Counted from the stretch's first letter, positions 10,201 to 18,761 are shown. The stretch is 64,000 nt of DNA from Polaribacter marinaquae (GCF_038019025.1 NZ_CP150496.1:151501-215500), one strand, 5' to 3'. Notes: generated by a model from the sequence alone, not told the origin. Made by a program: numbers and translations.

Positions 10201-10598
10201 GATGCAGTAACCACTATTTCTTTATTCTCTACAAAACGTTTTGCTGTTTCTTTAACTACAGCAAAAGCTTCTGGCATAATTTGCATTAATGTTTCTTCAG
10301 AAACTTTGTATGCGTCATCTTTTAAAGTATCAATTTCTGCATAAATTTCTTCTTGTCTGTCTATATCTGCTTTAACAGCTTCTTCTTCTAAAGCAGTTAT
10401 TTGATCGTCAAACTTTTTAGTTGCCGTTTTAATTCTTTCTTTAAACTCGATGGTTTTAGCTCGTAATTCATCGTTAGTAAGTTTAGAAAAAGTTATTTCA
10501 AACTTTTTTACATCATCTACAACTGGTTGTAAAATCTTTAAATCTTTCTGTTGTTTATCACCTACAAAAAGTTTTATTACAGAATTTAAAATACTCAT
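7257..10598 (-). CDS. secA: Protein translocase subunit SecA
   Basis: ATPase motor that drives preproteins through SecYEG. The product has 1,113 residues, about 200 more than E. coli SecA. Walker A MTGEGKT is at residues 192-198; the DEAD-like box is [14 protein letters not shown]; helicase-type motifs [15 protein letters not shown] and [12 protein letters not shown] follow. An insert of over 100 residues sits between [14 protein letters not shown] and the following conserved [20 protein letters not shown] region, as is typical for Bacteroidota. The C-terminus lacks the usual CxCx8CH zinc motif and instead has a low-complexity linker followed by a conserved tail ending KGEWVLVNK. The gene is alone between two terminators. 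Confidence 0.98.
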   Translation of the reverse strand: MSILNSVIKLFVGDKQQKDLKILQPVVDDVKKFEITFSKLTNDELRAKTIEFKERIKTATKKFDDQITALEEEAVKADIDRQEEIYAEIDTLKDDAYKVSEETLMQIMPEAFAVVKETAKRFVENKEIVVTASPYDRELSGERDHVTLDGDKAIWANSWDAAGKPVTWDMVHYDVQLIGGSVLHQGKIAEMMTGEGKTLVSTLPVYLNALTGNGVHLVTVNDYLAKRDKAWMGPIFEFHGFTTDCIDYHQPNSDARRKAYNADITYGTNNEFGFDYLRDNMASSKDDLVQRAPNYAIIDEVDSVLIDDARTPLIISGPVPQGDRHEFNELKPLVNELVGIQSKYLIGVLAEAKKLIAAGDTKEGGFQLLRVYRGLPKNKALIKFLSQEGIKQILQKTENYYMQDNNKLMPEVDEALWFVIEEKNNQIDLTDKGIAHLSEKTQNETFFVLPDIGVKIGSIDSSDASPEEKASLKEELYKDFSIKSERIHTMNQLLKAYTVFEKDVEYVVMDNKVMIVDEQTGRIMDGRRYSDGLHQAIEAKENVKIEDATQTFATVTLQNYFRMYRKLSGMTGTAITEAGELWEIYKLDVVEIPTNRPIQRDDKEDLVYKTAREKYNAVIEDIVKLVAEKRPVLVGTTSVEISELLGRMLQMRKIPHNILNAKLHKREADVVAEAGKPGVVTIATNMAGRGTDIKLSDEVKAAGGLAIIGTERHDSRRVDRQLRGRAGRQGDVGSSQFYVALDDNLMRLFGSDRIAKMMDRMGLKEGEVIQHSMISKSIERAQKKVEENNFGIRKRLLEYDDIMNAQREFVYKRRRNALDGKRLQLDIANMIYETCESIINNNKAARDYQNFEFELIKFSSMTSPFSEEEFNKLSEKELADKLYDLITEHYKNKIERNAVLAFPVIKDVFENEGDRYERIVVPFTDGIKSLQVVTNLKEAYESEGKSLVTDFEKNITLAIIDENWKEHLRKMDELKHSVQNASYEQKDPLLIYKFEAFELFKKTVDEINKEVLSFLFKGELPTQDSNQISEAKEVRRESLNTSKADVQNTTEQAISNSKQQPSEPVETIVRDQPKVGRNERVTIKNVMSGEEKVVKFKQAIPLIEKGEWVLVNK

Positions 10599-10701
10599 TT
10601 ATTAATATGTTTTTAGTAGCTAAAAAAATAGCTTTATTATTTGGTTGTATATCAGGTTTTTATAAATAATAAATTTTTGTTTTCTTCTGTTAAAAAGAAA
10701 A

Positions 10702-10726
10702 CAAAAAAAAAGCCTCTTTAGAGACT
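10702..10726 (-). terminator. Intrinsic terminator after the DUF2795 gene
   Basis: On the minus strand: AGTCTC, loop TAAA, GAGGCT, then nine T. One G-T wobble in a six-base-pair stem. It ends the DUF2795 transcript before secA. Confidence 0.75.
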
Positions 10727-10746
10727 TTTATATTTAATTATCATGT

Positions 10747-10968
10747 TTAGTATTCATCCTCGTTCCAAAGATAATCATCTTCGGTTGGATAATCTGGCCA
10801 AATCTCAATAATCGAGTCGTATGCATCACCTTCATCTTCTATGTCTTGTAGATTTTCTACTACTTCTAAAGGAGAACCGGTTCTAATAGCATAATCTATT
10901 AACTCATCTTTGGTTGCTGGCCAAGGCGCATCTGCTAAATAAGATGCTAATTCTAATGTCCAATACAT
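10747..10968 (-). CDS. DUF2795 domain protein
   Basis: A 73-residue, strongly acidic protein beginning MYWTLELASYLADAPWPATKDELIDYA, which matches the small DUF2795 family (LExxLxxxxxPATKxELIxxA). The C-terminal third is rich in Asp, Glu and Tyr (EDDYLWNEDEY). Biochemical function is unknown to me. It is monocistronic: its own promoter box at 10990-10997 and its own terminator at 10702-10726 frame it. High conservation in Bacteroidota is my recollection of the family, not something shown here. Confidence 0.88.
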   Translation of the reverse strand: MYWTLELASYLADAPWPATKDELIDYAIRTGSPLEVVENLQDIEDEGDAYDSIIEIWPDYPTEDDYLWNEDEY

Positions 10969-10989
10969 TTCTTATCGTTTAATTTTGTG

Positions 10990-10997
10990 CAAAAATA
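10990..10997 (-). promoter_or_regulatory. Promoter of the DUF2795 gene (-33 TTG, -7 TATTTTTG)
   Basis: Minus strand reads TATTTTTG here, with TTG (complement of 11017-11019) 19 bases upstream. Both elements and the spacing agree with the Bacteroidota sigma-A consensus. ATG is 21 bases downstream. Confidence 0.7.
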
Positions 10998-11127
10998 ATT
11001 TTTTTGCTGAATTATGCAAGTCTTTTTTAAGAAATTTATTGTGAAGTAATTATTAAATTTTGTGAATCACTTAAAATTAGTGTTTTAAATCTAAAAAAAA
11101 ACTTCAAATCGATAAAAAAAGAACTTA

Positions 11128-11700
11128 TTAATTTTTCTCAGGAATCCATTTTAATTCCTCTACTTGTAAGTCTTTAGACAATTTTCGTGCCAACACAAAA
11201 AGGTAGTCAGAAAGTCTGTTTAAATATTTTAAGATCTCATTATTAATAGTTTCTTGGTCATTTAACTCTACAGATAAACGTTCTGCTCTTCTACAAACAC
11301 ACCTTGCAACGTGACAAAATGACACTGCTTGGTGACCTCCTGGTAAAATAAAGTGAGTCATTTGCGGTAATTCGGCATCCATTTTATCAATTTCTTTTTC
11401 TAAAAACGAAATAGAGTTCTCATTAATTTTAGGAATATTCAATCTTTCTTTACCAGATTTTAGCGTTTCTTTTTCTGTTGGAGTTGCTAACATTGCTCCT
11501 AAAGTAAATAATTCGTTCTGAATTTTGAAAAGTGAAGTTTTAATTTCTGAATCAATTTCTTGGTCTTTAATTAAGCCAATATATGCATTTAATTCATCTA
11601 CTGTGCCATAACTATCGATGCGTAAATTGTATTTTTTAACTCTAGTTCCTCCAAATAAAGCAGTTGTTCCGGCATCACCGGTTTTTGTATATATTTTCAT
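11128..11700 (-). CDS. PduO-type cob(I)alamin adenosyltransferase
   Basis: Transfers the adenosyl group of ATP to cob(I)alamin and so makes adenosylcobalamin (coenzyme B12). The 190-residue product has the N-terminal ATP loop KIYTKTGDAGTTALFGGTRV, the DSYGTVDELNAYIG helix, FILPGGH, and the signature RCVCRRAERLSVEL with conserved arginines, then YLNRLSDYLFVLAR. It is complete. Context gives no B12 pathway next to it, but a B12-binding MerR regulator at 28.2 kb in the same window would need this product as its light-sensitive chromophore. It has its own -7 box (complement of 11727-11734). Confidence 0.94.
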   Translation of the reverse strand: MKIYTKTGDAGTTALFGGTRVKKYNLRIDSYGTVDELNAYIGLIKDQEIDSEIKTSLFKIQNELFTLGAMLATPTEKETLKSGKERLNIPKINENSISFLEKEIDKMDAELPQMTHFILPGGHQAVSFCHVARCVCRRAERLSVELNDQETINNEILKYLNRLSDYLFVLARKLSKDLQVEELKWIPEKN

Positions 11701-11726
11701 TTAATTTTGTCTGAATTTAATATTTT

Positions 11727-11734
11727 CAAATTTA
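11727..11734 (-). promoter_or_regulatory. Promoter -7 box of the cobalamin adenosyltransferase
   Basis: Minus strand reads TAAATTTG, exact TAnnTTTG match, 26 bases upstream of the ATG; no clear -33 element. Confidence 0.45.
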
Positions 11735-11758
11735 CAAAAGTTATTCCTTAGAGTTTTG

Positions 11759-12535
11759 TTAAACTCTAATTTTAAAATGTTCTTTAGCTTGTTCCTTTCT
11801 AAAAAATACCAATCCGAAATAAAATAAATCTACTGTAACGGTTACATTCTTATCGTTTTTTATTTCTAACCATGCTTCTTGCATTTCTTGGTTCCAATAA
11901 ATATCATCAAAAATAAATATTGATTCATTATGTATTGTTTGTAAACAATCATTAAAATATTTTAACGTAGCTTCTTTAGTATGATTTCCATCAAAATAAA
12001 TTAGATCGAATTCTCTTTCTTTTATTGATGTACGTAATGTGTCGTTAAAGTCGCCAACTCTAACTTCAATATTTTCAAAATTATTACTTTCAAACAGGTT
12101 TTTTGCTATTTTAATGGTTTCTTGGCATCCTTCTAAAGTTGTAATTTTTGCCGAATGATTTGCAATTTTAAATACGGAAGTGGCTAAACCAAGAGATGTA
12201 CCAAACTCTAAGATATTTAATGGTTTAAAATAAGTTACAATTTTTAAAAGAATGGAAGCTTTTTTATTCGAAATACCAGCAACTTTGGCTATTTTAGAAA
12301 CTTGTCTTTTATTATTTTTAAAAACTTTTGAACCCGACCCAAAATCTGTGACTTCAATTATTTTTTTATTGTCTAATAATTGCTGTTTAATATTTTTGAA
12401 TTCAGACCAAAGTTTTTTACTTTTTTTAGAATACAATCCTTTTGTAATTAATTTATACACAAAAGGGGAATGAACACCATGTTGATTACTAGATTTTAGT
12501 AAAAATTGAAGATATTTTTTTTGTTGATACAGCAT
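11759..12535 (-). CDS. Class I SAM-dependent methyltransferase
   Basis: A 258-residue protein with a Rossmann-type methyltransferase core. Motif I is ILEFGTSLGLATSVF (about residue 113 onward), followed by ITTLEG with the acidic ribose-binding residue, VGDFNDTL, and motif IV DLIYFDGNHTKEATL, then FIFDDIYWNQEMQEAW. The DGNH/DDIYW pattern resembles the O-methyltransferase type that uses a metal-assisted site, but the substrate is unknown. The N-terminal 100 residues are basic and specific to this group. It lies 58 bases upstream of the cobalamin adenosyltransferase and diverges from the polysaccharide export genes. Confidence 0.85.
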   Translation of the reverse strand: MLYQQKKYLQFLLKSSNQHGVHSPFVYKLITKGLYSKKSKKLWSEFKNIKQQLLDNKKIIEVTDFGSGSKVFKNNKRQVSKIAKVAGISNKKASILLKIVTYFKPLNILEFGTSLGLATSVFKIANHSAKITTLEGCQETIKIAKNLFESNNFENIEVRVGDFNDTLRTSIKEREFDLIYFDGNHTKEATLKYFNDCLQTIHNESIFIFDDIYWNQEMQEAWLEIKNDKNVTVTVDLFYFGLVFFRKEQAKEHFKIRV

Positions 12536-12593
12536 TATAGATAAATGAAAAAACGAAAATAAAATAAAATTATAGCTTTACACTTATAAAAAG

Positions 12594-12601
12594 TATATTT
12601 G
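12594..12601 (+). promoter_or_regulatory. Promoter -7 box of the polysaccharide export genes
   Basis: TATATTTG, exact consensus, 24 bases before the ATG at 12626. It overlaps the upstream extension of the frame and supports the downstream start. Confidence 0.55.
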
Positions 12602-12625
12602 TAATTATTGACATTAAAATCTAAA

Positions 12626-13423
12626 ATGAAAAAATACTTAATATTACTCTTTGGGGTAGTTTTTTTTAGTTCTTGTTTATCGAACAAAGAGTTAACGTAT
12701 CTACAAGGAAATCCAACTTCTAATTCAGAAATTAAAAGGATTAACAATATACCTTATAAATTACAAGTAGACGATATTTTGAATATTACAATATCTTCTA
12801 AGAAACCAGAAATTGTTGCTGTTTTTCAAAAACAAAATTTAAATAGCAATTTAATGAATAGTGGTGGTTCAAATGAAAATAATCAAGGCTATTTTTCAGA
12901 CTACAGTATTGATAACTATGGTAACATTAGAATACCAACATTAGGTGAAATAAATGTGTTAGGTTATACTGAGTTAGAAGCAAGAAGGAAAATCGAAGAT
13001 ATTTTAAGACAAGATTATATTAATAATGACGAAAGCTTATATGTTTCTGTGAAACTTTCTGGAATTAGATATACTATTTTAGGTGAAATTAATCAAACAG
13101 GAACTAATATAATTTATCAAAATAGAGTTTCTATTATTGATGCAATCGCAAATTCAGGTGATATTACAGATGTTGGTAATAGAAAAGCTGTTGAGATTAT
13201 TAGAAAAACAGGTAATGGAACTAAAAAGTTTGTAGTAGACTTAACTGATATAGATGTATTAAACGATGAAGCTTTTTATATTAAGCCTAATGATATAATT
13301 AATATTAAACCATTAAAAGAAAAATCTTGGGGAACTGGTACTACTGGTTTGCAGAGTTTAACTACGATAGTTTCTTTATTAACACTTATTTCTACAACAA
13401 TAATTTTAGCAAGAAATTTATAA
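12626..13423 (+). CDS. Polysaccharide export lipoprotein (Wza/OPX family)
   Basis: Outer-membrane export protein of a capsule or exopolysaccharide system. Starting at the ATG at 12626 gives 265 residues with a lipoprotein signal: KKYLILLFGVVFFSSC, with the lipobox cysteine. The frame also reads from a TTG at 12608, but that adds charged residues before the signal and sits just after the -7 box. Residues about 45-140 form the poly-export domain (YKLQVDDILNITI, YSIDNYGNIRIPTLGEI), followed by a SLBB-like domain (YTILGEINQTG, ISIIDAIANSGDIT). The C-terminal hydrophobic segment (TIVSLLTLISTTIILARNL) could be the membrane anchor. The tyrosine autokinase follows after 6 bases. Confidence 0.93.
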   Translation: MKKYLILLFGVVFFSSCLSNKELTYLQGNPTSNSEIKRINNIPYKLQVDDILNITISSKKPEIVAVFQKQNLNSNLMNSGGSNENNQGYFSDYSIDNYGNIRIPTLGEINVLGYTELEARRKIEDILRQDYINNDESLYVSVKLSGIRYTILGEINQTGTNIIYQNRVSIIDAIANSGDITDVGNRKAVEIIRKTGNGTKKFVVDLTDIDVLNDEAFYIKPNDIINIKPLKEKSWGTGTTGLQSLTTIVSLLTLISTTIILARNL

Positions 13424-13429
13424 AATACT

Positions 13430-15898
13430 ATGAATAATCAATCTAAAGGTGTTCAAAATAGCGGAGCAAACATAGATGTAAAAGACTATCTATTTAAAGT
13501 GCTGGCTTATTGGAAATTATTTTTGGTAACTATAATTATTGGTTTAATTGTAGCCAAATTTATGAATGGTTACCTACAGAAAACATTTAGTTTAGAGACT
13601 GTTATTTCTGTAAAAGAAGAAAATAATCCGTTGTTTTCTACAGGAACAAATATTGCATTTAATTGGGGTGGTTCTAGTGATGAACTAGAAACGGTAAAAG
13701 TTATTTTACAATCTAGATCTCATAATGAAATAGTAGTAAAACGTTTAAATTTTTATATTCAATATTTTCAAGATGGTAAGTTTAGGTTAGAAGATAAATA
13801 TGGTTATACACCGTTTATAGTTAATTTAAATACCACTAAACCTCAATTACTTAATAAATTAATCAATATTGAATTTACTAGTGATACAACTTTCAAACTT
13901 TCTTTTGATTTTAATGAATCGGGAAATAATGCGATAATTAATTATGATACGAATACAATATCAAGTTTACCTTCATCAGAATTAAATTATTCAAAAGACT
14001 ATAAAGTAGGTGAACTAATAGAAACTCCATTTTTTAGTTTTACAATTAAACAATTAGCTCCTTTTAATGCAGGAGAACAATTTTTTATAAAGTTTGCTAG
14101 TTTTGATGGTACTGTTGGTGCTAATAAAGGTGTTTCTGTAAGTACGATAACAAATGCAGCTTCGATGCTAAGGCTTCGTAAAGATGGTGTTAATAAAAAA
14201 AGATTAGAAGATTATTTAAATGCAACGGTAAAAGTTTTAGATTCTGTTAAGCAAGTTCAGAAAATTGAATATGCAGTCAAAACCAGAGCTTATATTGATA
14301 CATTATTTAAAGATGAAGAACAGAAATTAATAAAACTAGAAAAAGAATTAGGTGAATATAGAGAGAAGAATAATATTTTCGATTTATCTACTCAAGGTAC
14401 AGAAATTTTTGGTGAAGCTATAAGCATAGAAAAAGAGAAACAACAAATACTTAGTTATAGAGAGTATTTAAATAATTTAAAAAGTTACATAAAATCTAAT
14501 AATAAATACAACAGAGATAATTTAGTTCCGGCTACACTTCAAATAGAAGATCTTAAAATAGCTGAATTAATTAATAACTTGGTTACAAAATCTAGTTTTA
14601 GAGAAAGTTTAAGAAATCTTGTAAAAGACAATCATCCAGATGTTATTCAAATATCTAGAGAGATTGAGATTATTAAAAATAATTTACTAGAAAATATTTC
14701 TTCTTTAGAACAGGTAAACAGTAATAGGTTAAGAAAATTAAATGCAAATCTAAATAAGTATCAGTCTCAAAAGAGAAAATTACCTAAGAAAGAGCAGGGG
14801 TTAATAACTTATCAAAGAGATTATGAATTGTCTGAGGCAAATTATAATTATTTAAAGCAAAAAAAATATGAAGCAGGTACAGCTATTGCTGCAAATGTTT
14901 CTGATGTTAAAATTATTGATACTGCTAAAGATTTAGGTCAAGGGCCAAATTATCCAATACCTAGCTTTAACTATTTAGTAGCTATTATGTTAGGTGGTAT
15001 TTTACCGTTATTTTACATTATTATTAAAGAAATTTTAGATAATAAGATTCATACTGCAGAAGAAATTCAAAATAATTATTCAATTCCTGTTTTAGGTGTA
15101 GTTGGTAATAATGCAGGTAATAACAATTTAGCTGTTTTCGAGAGACCAAAATCTTCGGTAGCAGAATCTTTTAGAGCTCTTCGGTCTAATATTCAGTTCT
15201 TATTTAAAGATGCAAGTAATAAGGATTCTAAAACCCTGATTTTAACTTCTTCTGTAAGTGGAGAAGGTAAAACCATGATATCTATAAACATGGCAACTGT
15301 TTTTGCATTAAGTGGTAAAAAGACAGTATTATTAGGTTTAGATTTAAGAAAACCTAAAATTTATGACGATTTTAATTTGCCAAATGACATAGGAATTGTT
15401 AATTACTTGATTAAGCAAAAAACTTTAGAAGAAGTAATTACACCAACAAAAATACCAAACTTAGATTTAATTTTATCAGGTCCAATACCTCCAAATCCGT
15501 CGGAATTATTATTAGGTAATGCTGCCGATGAAATGATAGAACAATTGAAAAAAGATTACGATTATGTAATTATTGATACGCCTCCTGTTGGTTTAGTTTC
15601 TGATGCTTTAGAATTATTTAAACATTCTGATGCTGTTATTTATGTGGTTAGACAGAATTACACAGAAAGAGGTATGATGAGAATGATTGATGATAAGTAT
15701 AAAAACAAAGAAGTTGCTAATATTAGTTATGTTTTAAATGATTTTTCTATCAAAAACAAATACGGATATGGTTACGGTTATGGCTACGGTTATGGTTACG
15801 GCTACGGTTATGGTAAGTACGGTTATGGATATCACGAGAATGAGGAAAGCACGAGTTTTATGTCTAGAGTATTTAATATTTTTAAACCTAAAAAATAA
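13430..15898 (+). CDS. Polysaccharide co-polymerase / tyrosine autokinase (Wzc-like)
   Basis: Inner-membrane regulator of polysaccharide polymerisation and export, 822 residues. An N-terminal Wzz-like region has a membrane helix near residues 27-50 (FLVTIIIGLIVAKFM). A long coiled coil spans about 290-480, and a second helix about 513-535 (YLVAIMLGGILPLFY). The cytoplasmic BY-kinase follows: AESFRALRSNI, Walker A SSVSGEGKT, Walker A' LLGLDLRKP and Walker B YVIIDTPPVGLVSD. The C-terminal tyrosine cluster is unusual: (YG)9-K-(YG)2-Y at residues 778-801, 12 tyrosines in a near-perfect dipeptide repeat, as autophosphorylation target. Tandem with the OPX gene; no glycosyltransferases or phosphatase lie nearby. 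Confidence 0.95.
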   Translation: MNNQSKGVQNSGANIDVKDYLFKVLAYWKLFLVTIIIGLIVAKFMNGYLQKTFSLETVISVKEENNPLFSTGTNIAFNWGGSSDELETVKVILQSRSHNEIVVKRLNFYIQYFQDGKFRLEDKYGYTPFIVNLNTTKPQLLNKLINIEFTSDTTFKLSFDFNESGNNAIINYDTNTISSLPSSELNYSKDYKVGELIETPFFSFTIKQLAPFNAGEQFFIKFASFDGTVGANKGVSVSTITNAASMLRLRKDGVNKKRLEDYLNATVKVLDSVKQVQKIEYAVKTRAYIDTLFKDEEQKLIKLEKELGEYREKNNIFDLSTQGTEIFGEAISIEKEKQQILSYREYLNNLKSYIKSNNKYNRDNLVPATLQIEDLKIAELINNLVTKSSFRESLRNLVKDNHPDVIQISREIEIIKNNLLENISSLEQVNSNRLRKLNANLNKYQSQKRKLPKKEQGLITYQRDYELSEANYNYLKQKKYEAGTAIAANVSDVKIIDTAKDLGQGPNYPIPSFNYLVAIMLGGILPLFYIIIKEILDNKIHTAEEIQNNYSIPVLGVVGNNAGNNNLAVFERPKSSVAESFRALRSNIQFLFKDASNKDSKTLILTSSVSGEGKTMISINMATVFALSGKKTVLLGLDLRKPKIYDDFNLPNDIGIVNYLIKQKTLEEVITPTKIPNLDLILSGPIPPNPSELLLGNAADEMIEQLKKDYDYVIIDTPPVGLVSDALELFKHSDAVIYVVRQNYTERGMMRMIDDKYKNKEVANISYVLNDFSIKNKYGYGYGYGYGYGYGYGYGKYGYGYHENEESTSFMSRVFNIFKPKK

Positions 15899-15906
15899 TT
15901 TTATAA

Positions 15907-16416
15907 ATGATTTCTAAATCAGAATACGCACCTTATTTTGAGCAATACATGCAGTTGGTTTCTGTAGAAGAGATGTCTATAGTTGATAATTTAGAAGCAT
16001 CTCAAAAAAAGTTTCATAATTTATTAGACAATTTACCTGTAGAAAAACATAACTATGCTTATGATGAAGATAAATGGACGTTAAAAGAACTGATACAACA
16101 TGTAATAGATACAGAGAGAGTATTTTGTTACAGAGCATTATGTTTCGCTAGAAATGATAAAACAGAATTGCCAGGTTTTGATCAAGATATTTTTGTTGAT
16201 AATGATAATGCAAACGATAGAGATTTTTATGAGTTACTTTCAGAGATGGATGTTTTAAGAAAATCAACCATACAAATGTTTAAAAGTTTTACTTCTGAAG
16301 CTCTTTTAAGAAAAGGAATTGCTTCTAAAAACTCAATTTCAGTTAGGGCATTAGGTTATTTATTCTCAGGTCACCAATTACATCATGTAAATATTATAAA
16401 AGAAAGATATTTGTAA
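15907..16416 (+). CDS. DinB/YfiT-like four-helix protein
   Basis: A 169-residue protein of the DinB-like superfamily: helical bundles that often carry a metal site of three histidines. Visible histidines are in LIQHVIDTERVFCYRA, and in the closing block GYLFSGHQLHHVNIIKERYL, which matches the family's HxxxHxxH pattern. Members include bacillithiol and mycothiol S-transferases and many uncharacterised proteins; the substrate is not predictable. It starts 8 bases after the tyrosine autokinase stop, so it is probably transcribed with the export genes even though no functional link is known. A bidirectional terminator follows. Confidence 0.85.
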   Translation: MISKSEYAPYFEQYMQLVSVEEMSIVDNLEASQKKFHNLLDNLPVEKHNYAYDEDKWTLKELIQHVIDTERVFCYRALCFARNDKTELPGFDQDIFVDNDNANDRDFYELLSEMDVLRKSTIQMFKSFTSEALLRKGIASKNSISVRALGYLFSGHQLHHVNIIKERYL

Positions 16417-16418
16417 AA

Positions 16419-16449
16419 AAAAACCGAAGCATTTAAGCTTCGGTTTTTT
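16419..16449. terminator. Bidirectional terminator after the DinB-like gene
   Basis: AAAAACCGAAGC, loop ATTTAA, GCTTCGGTTTTT: a strong hairpin with T-runs on both strands, between convergent genes. Confidence 0.88.
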
Positions 16450-16451
16450 AT

Positions 16452-16931
16452 TTAATATTCGGTTTTGTCTTCTTTTTCAGACCATTTTTGAAAAGGTTCT
16501 AAAGCAATTTCTCTTCCAATTTGTTCAAAAGGAATACTTCTTTTTTCGTAAGGTAACGGAATTTCTTTATATATAAACTCATCATCAAAACCAATATTTG
16601 CAGCATCTTGCTGATTGCTTCCGTAATAAACTTTATCTGGTCTTGCCCAATAGATTGCACCTAAGCACATAGGACAAGGTTCGCAAGAAGTGTAAACAAT
16701 ACAGCCATCTAACTGAAAAGAGTTTAAGTTTTTACAAGCATCTCTTATTGCAGTAACCTCTGCGTGTGCTGTTGGGTCGTTTGTAGAAGTAACCTTGTTG
16801 TTTCCTCTACCTACAATTTCACCGTTTTTTACAACAATACAACCAAAAGGTCCTCCTTCATTGTTACTCATTCCTTTTAATGCAGCTTTTACTGCTTCAC
16901 TCATAAATCCTTCGTGATTTGTCATCTTCAT
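16452..16931 (-). CDS. guaD: Guanine deaminase (cytidine-deaminase fold)
   Basis: Hydrolyses guanine to xanthine in purine salvage and breakdown. The 159-residue product shows the zinc-deaminase site: HAE at residues 56-58 (DPTAHAEVTAIR) with the catalytic Glu, and PCPMC (Cys86, Cys89) in YTSCEPCPMCLGAIYWARP. The later GFDDEFIYKEI block and the C-terminal PFQKW match the Bacillus-type GuaD rather than TadA tRNA deaminase, which has different downstream sequence. Met1 and Met3 are both possible starts. A terminator separates it from fumC upstream. Confidence 0.88.
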   Translation of the reverse strand: MKMTNHEGFMSEAVKAALKGMSNNEGGPFGCIVVKNGEIVGRGNNKVTSTNDPTAHAEVTAIRDACKNLNSFQLDGCIVYTSCEPCPMCLGAIYWARPDKVYYGSNQQDAANIGFDDEFIYKEIPLPYEKRSIPFEQIGREIALEPFQKWSEKEDKTEY

Positions 16932-16960
16932 TAACTTTAATTATAATTATTTTTTAAGCC

Positions 16961-16996
16961 AAAAAAAAGCTGTAAAATTAATTACAGCTTTTTTAA
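16961..16996 (-). terminator. Terminator after fumC
   Basis: AAAAAAGCTGTAA...TTACAGCTTTTTT hairpin; on the minus strand the stem is followed by eight T. It lies 19 bases beyond the fumC stop. Confidence 0.82.
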
Positions 16997-17013
16997 TTCT
17001 TGTAATTTCATTT

Positions 17014-18414
17014 TTATTTTAAGCTACCAGTCATTTCTTCTGGTTTAACCCATTCGTCATATTCTGCTTCAGTAACATACCCTAAACGAACAGCTTCTGT
17101 TTTTAGTGTTGTTCCGTTAGCATGAGCAGTATTAGCTATTTCTGCAGCTTTATAATATCCTATTTTGGTGTTTAAGGCAGTAACTAACATTAAAGAGTTA
17201 TTTACCAACTCTGTAATTCTAGACTGGTTTGGCTCTATACCTGTAACACAATTTTCTTCAAAAGAAACACATGCGTCACCAATTAATTGTGCAGATTGTA
17301 AAACATTTGCAGCCATCATTGGTTTAAAAACATTAAGTTCATAATGACCTTGCGTACCACCAATTGTTACGGCAACATCATTACCCATAACTTGTGCACA
17401 AACCATTGTTATTGCTTCTGCTTGTGTAGGATTTACTTTACCTGGCATTATAGAAGACCCTGGTTCGTTTGCAGGGATAATAATTTCTCCTATTCCAGAT
17501 CTTGGTCCAGAAGACATTAAACGAATATCGTTTGCTATTTTATTTAAAGAAACGGCAATTTGCTTTAAAGCGCCATGTGTTTCTACCAATGCATCATGAG
17601 CAGCTAAAGCTTCGAATTTATTTTCTGCAGTAATAAAAGGTAAATCGGTAAACTCTGCTATATATTTAGCAACCATTACATCATAACCTGCAGGTGTATT
17701 TAAACCTGTACCCACAGCTGTACCACCAAGTGCTAACTGACTTAAATGTGCTAAAGTATTTTCTAAAGCTTTTAAGCCAAAATCTAATTGTGCTACATAA
17801 CCAGAAAATTCTTGCCCTAAAGTTAAAGGTGTAGCATCCATTAAGTGAGTTCTACCAATTTTAACTACATCTTTAAAAGCAACGGCTTTATCATTTAAAG
17901 TATTTCTAAGTTTTATTATACCTGGTATTGTTGTCTCTTTAATCTTCTTATAAATTGCAATATGCATTCCTGTTGGAAATGTATCGTTAGAAGATTGAGA
18001 TTTGTTTACATCATCATTGGGTTGAATTGTTTTCTCGCCTTCACCGATAACTTTTCCAGCTATTTCATGAGCTCTGTTTGCGATAACTTCATTTACATTC
18101 ATATTAGATTGCGTACCAGAACCTGTTTGCCATATAACTAATGGAAATTGATCATCTAGTTTACCTTCTAAAATTTCATCACAAACTTGTGCAATTAAAT
18201 CTCTTTTTTCTGTAGCTAAAACTCCTAACTCTGCATTTGTAAAAGCTGCTGCTTTTTTTAAATATGCAAAACCATATACTATTTCTAGAGGCATAGAAGC
18301 TGCAGCACCAATTTTAAAATTGTTTCGAGAACGTTGTGTTTGTGCTCCCCAATATTTATCAGCAGGAACTTCTACATTTCCCATTGTGTCTTTTTCTATT
18401 CTGTATTTTGACAT
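17014..18414 (-). CDS. fumC: Class II fumarate hydratase
   Basis: Oxygen-stable, iron-free fumarase of the citric acid cycle (fumarate and water to L-malate). The 466-residue product has the superfamily signature [13 protein letters not shown], the [13 protein letters not shown] block, the [11 protein letters not shown] region, and [18 protein letters not shown] with the catalytic histidine. The length is right and no motif is missing. It is monocistronic, with a -7 box at 18437-18444 and a terminator at 16961-16996. Confidence 0.97.
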   Translation of the reverse strand: MSKYRIEKDTMGNVEVPADKYWGAQTQRSRNNFKIGAAASMPLEIVYGFAYLKKAAAFTNAELGVLATEKRDLIAQVCDEILEGKLDDQFPLVIWQTGSGTQSNMNVNEVIANRAHEIAGKVIGEGEKTIQPNDDVNKSQSSNDTFPTGMHIAIYKKIKETTIPGIIKLRNTLNDKAVAFKDVVKIGRTHLMDATPLTLGQEFSGYVAQLDFGLKALENTLAHLSQLALGGTAVGTGLNTPAGYDVMVAKYIAEFTDLPFITAENKFEALAAHDALVETHGALKQIAVSLNKIANDIRLMSSGPRSGIGEIIIPANEPGSSIMPGKVNPTQAEAITMVCAQVMGNDVAVTIGGTQGHYELNVFKPMMAANVLQSAQLIGDACVSFEENCVTGIEPNQSRITELVNNSLMLVTALNTKIGYYKAAEIANTAHANGTTLKTEAVRLGYVTEAEYDEWVKPEEMTGSLK

Positions 18415-18436
18415 TTTAACTTTATTTTAGATCGAA

Positions 18437-18444
18437 CAAATTTA
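18437..18444 (-). promoter_or_regulatory. Promoter -7 box of fumC
   Basis: Minus strand reads TAAATTTG, exact consensus, 22 bases upstream of the fumC ATG. Confidence 0.5.
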
Positions 18445-18532
18445 CAAAAACTAAGCTAAATCTTAATAATACAAACTATTAAATACTATTGAAAAAAAAT
18501 AATTTTTGATAGTAATTTTTAAAAATTAGTAT

Positions 18533-18540
18533 TATTTTTG
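18533..18540 (+). promoter_or_regulatory. Promoter -7 box of the 57-residue membrane protein gene
   Basis: TATTTTTG, exact consensus, 26 bases before the ATG at 18567. A TTG at 18506-18508 is 24 bases upstream, slightly longer than usual spacing. Confidence 0.55.
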
Positions 18541-18566
18541 CTGTAATAATTTTTCAAAATATATAA

Positions 18567-18740
18567 ATGTTAGATTTTTCACAATTTTCAGGTTTAGTTT
18601 TATTTATGTTTATTTTTACAGCTGGTTTTTGGTTGTTAATTTTCTTGTTAACATTTGTAGTACCTTATTGGATTGGTGGAACTATTTGGGAAAATTTAAA
18701 ACTTAAAAGTGATGCAAAAAAGGCAGCAGAAGGTAAATAG
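18567..18740 (+). CDS. Small single-pass membrane protein, 57 residues
   Basis: A short open frame with its own consensus -7 box upstream and its own strong terminator 21 bases downstream, which is good evidence for a real gene. The product begins MLDFSQFSGL. It has a hydrophobic stretch of about 25 residues rich in Phe, Leu, Ile and Trp (residues 10-34), then VPYWIGGTIWENLKL, and ends in a short charged tail (KSDAKKAAEGK). That looks like one membrane helix with a basic cytoplasmic end. I do not recognise a family. It lies between divergent fumC and the outer-membrane barrel gene. Confidence 0.72.
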   Translation: MLDFSQFSGLVLFMFIFTAGFWLLIFLLTFVVPYWIGGTIWENLKLKSDAKKAAEGK

Positions 18741-18761
18741 TCTTTTTTCTTAAAATATTAA

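Noticed and set aside
12608..12625. TTG start of the polysaccharide export lipoprotein
   Set aside because: It adds charged residues before the lipoprotein signal and sits within a few bases of the promoter box; the ATG at 12626 is better.
12535..12747. 70-codon open frame on the minus strand
   Set aside because: It covers the promoter and start of the export gene, has poor composition and is only a shadow.
15761..15835. Tandem repeat as a simple DNA microsatellite
   Set aside because: The (YG)n coding repeat uses mixed synonymous codons, so it is better treated as a protein feature of the autokinase than as slippage DNA.
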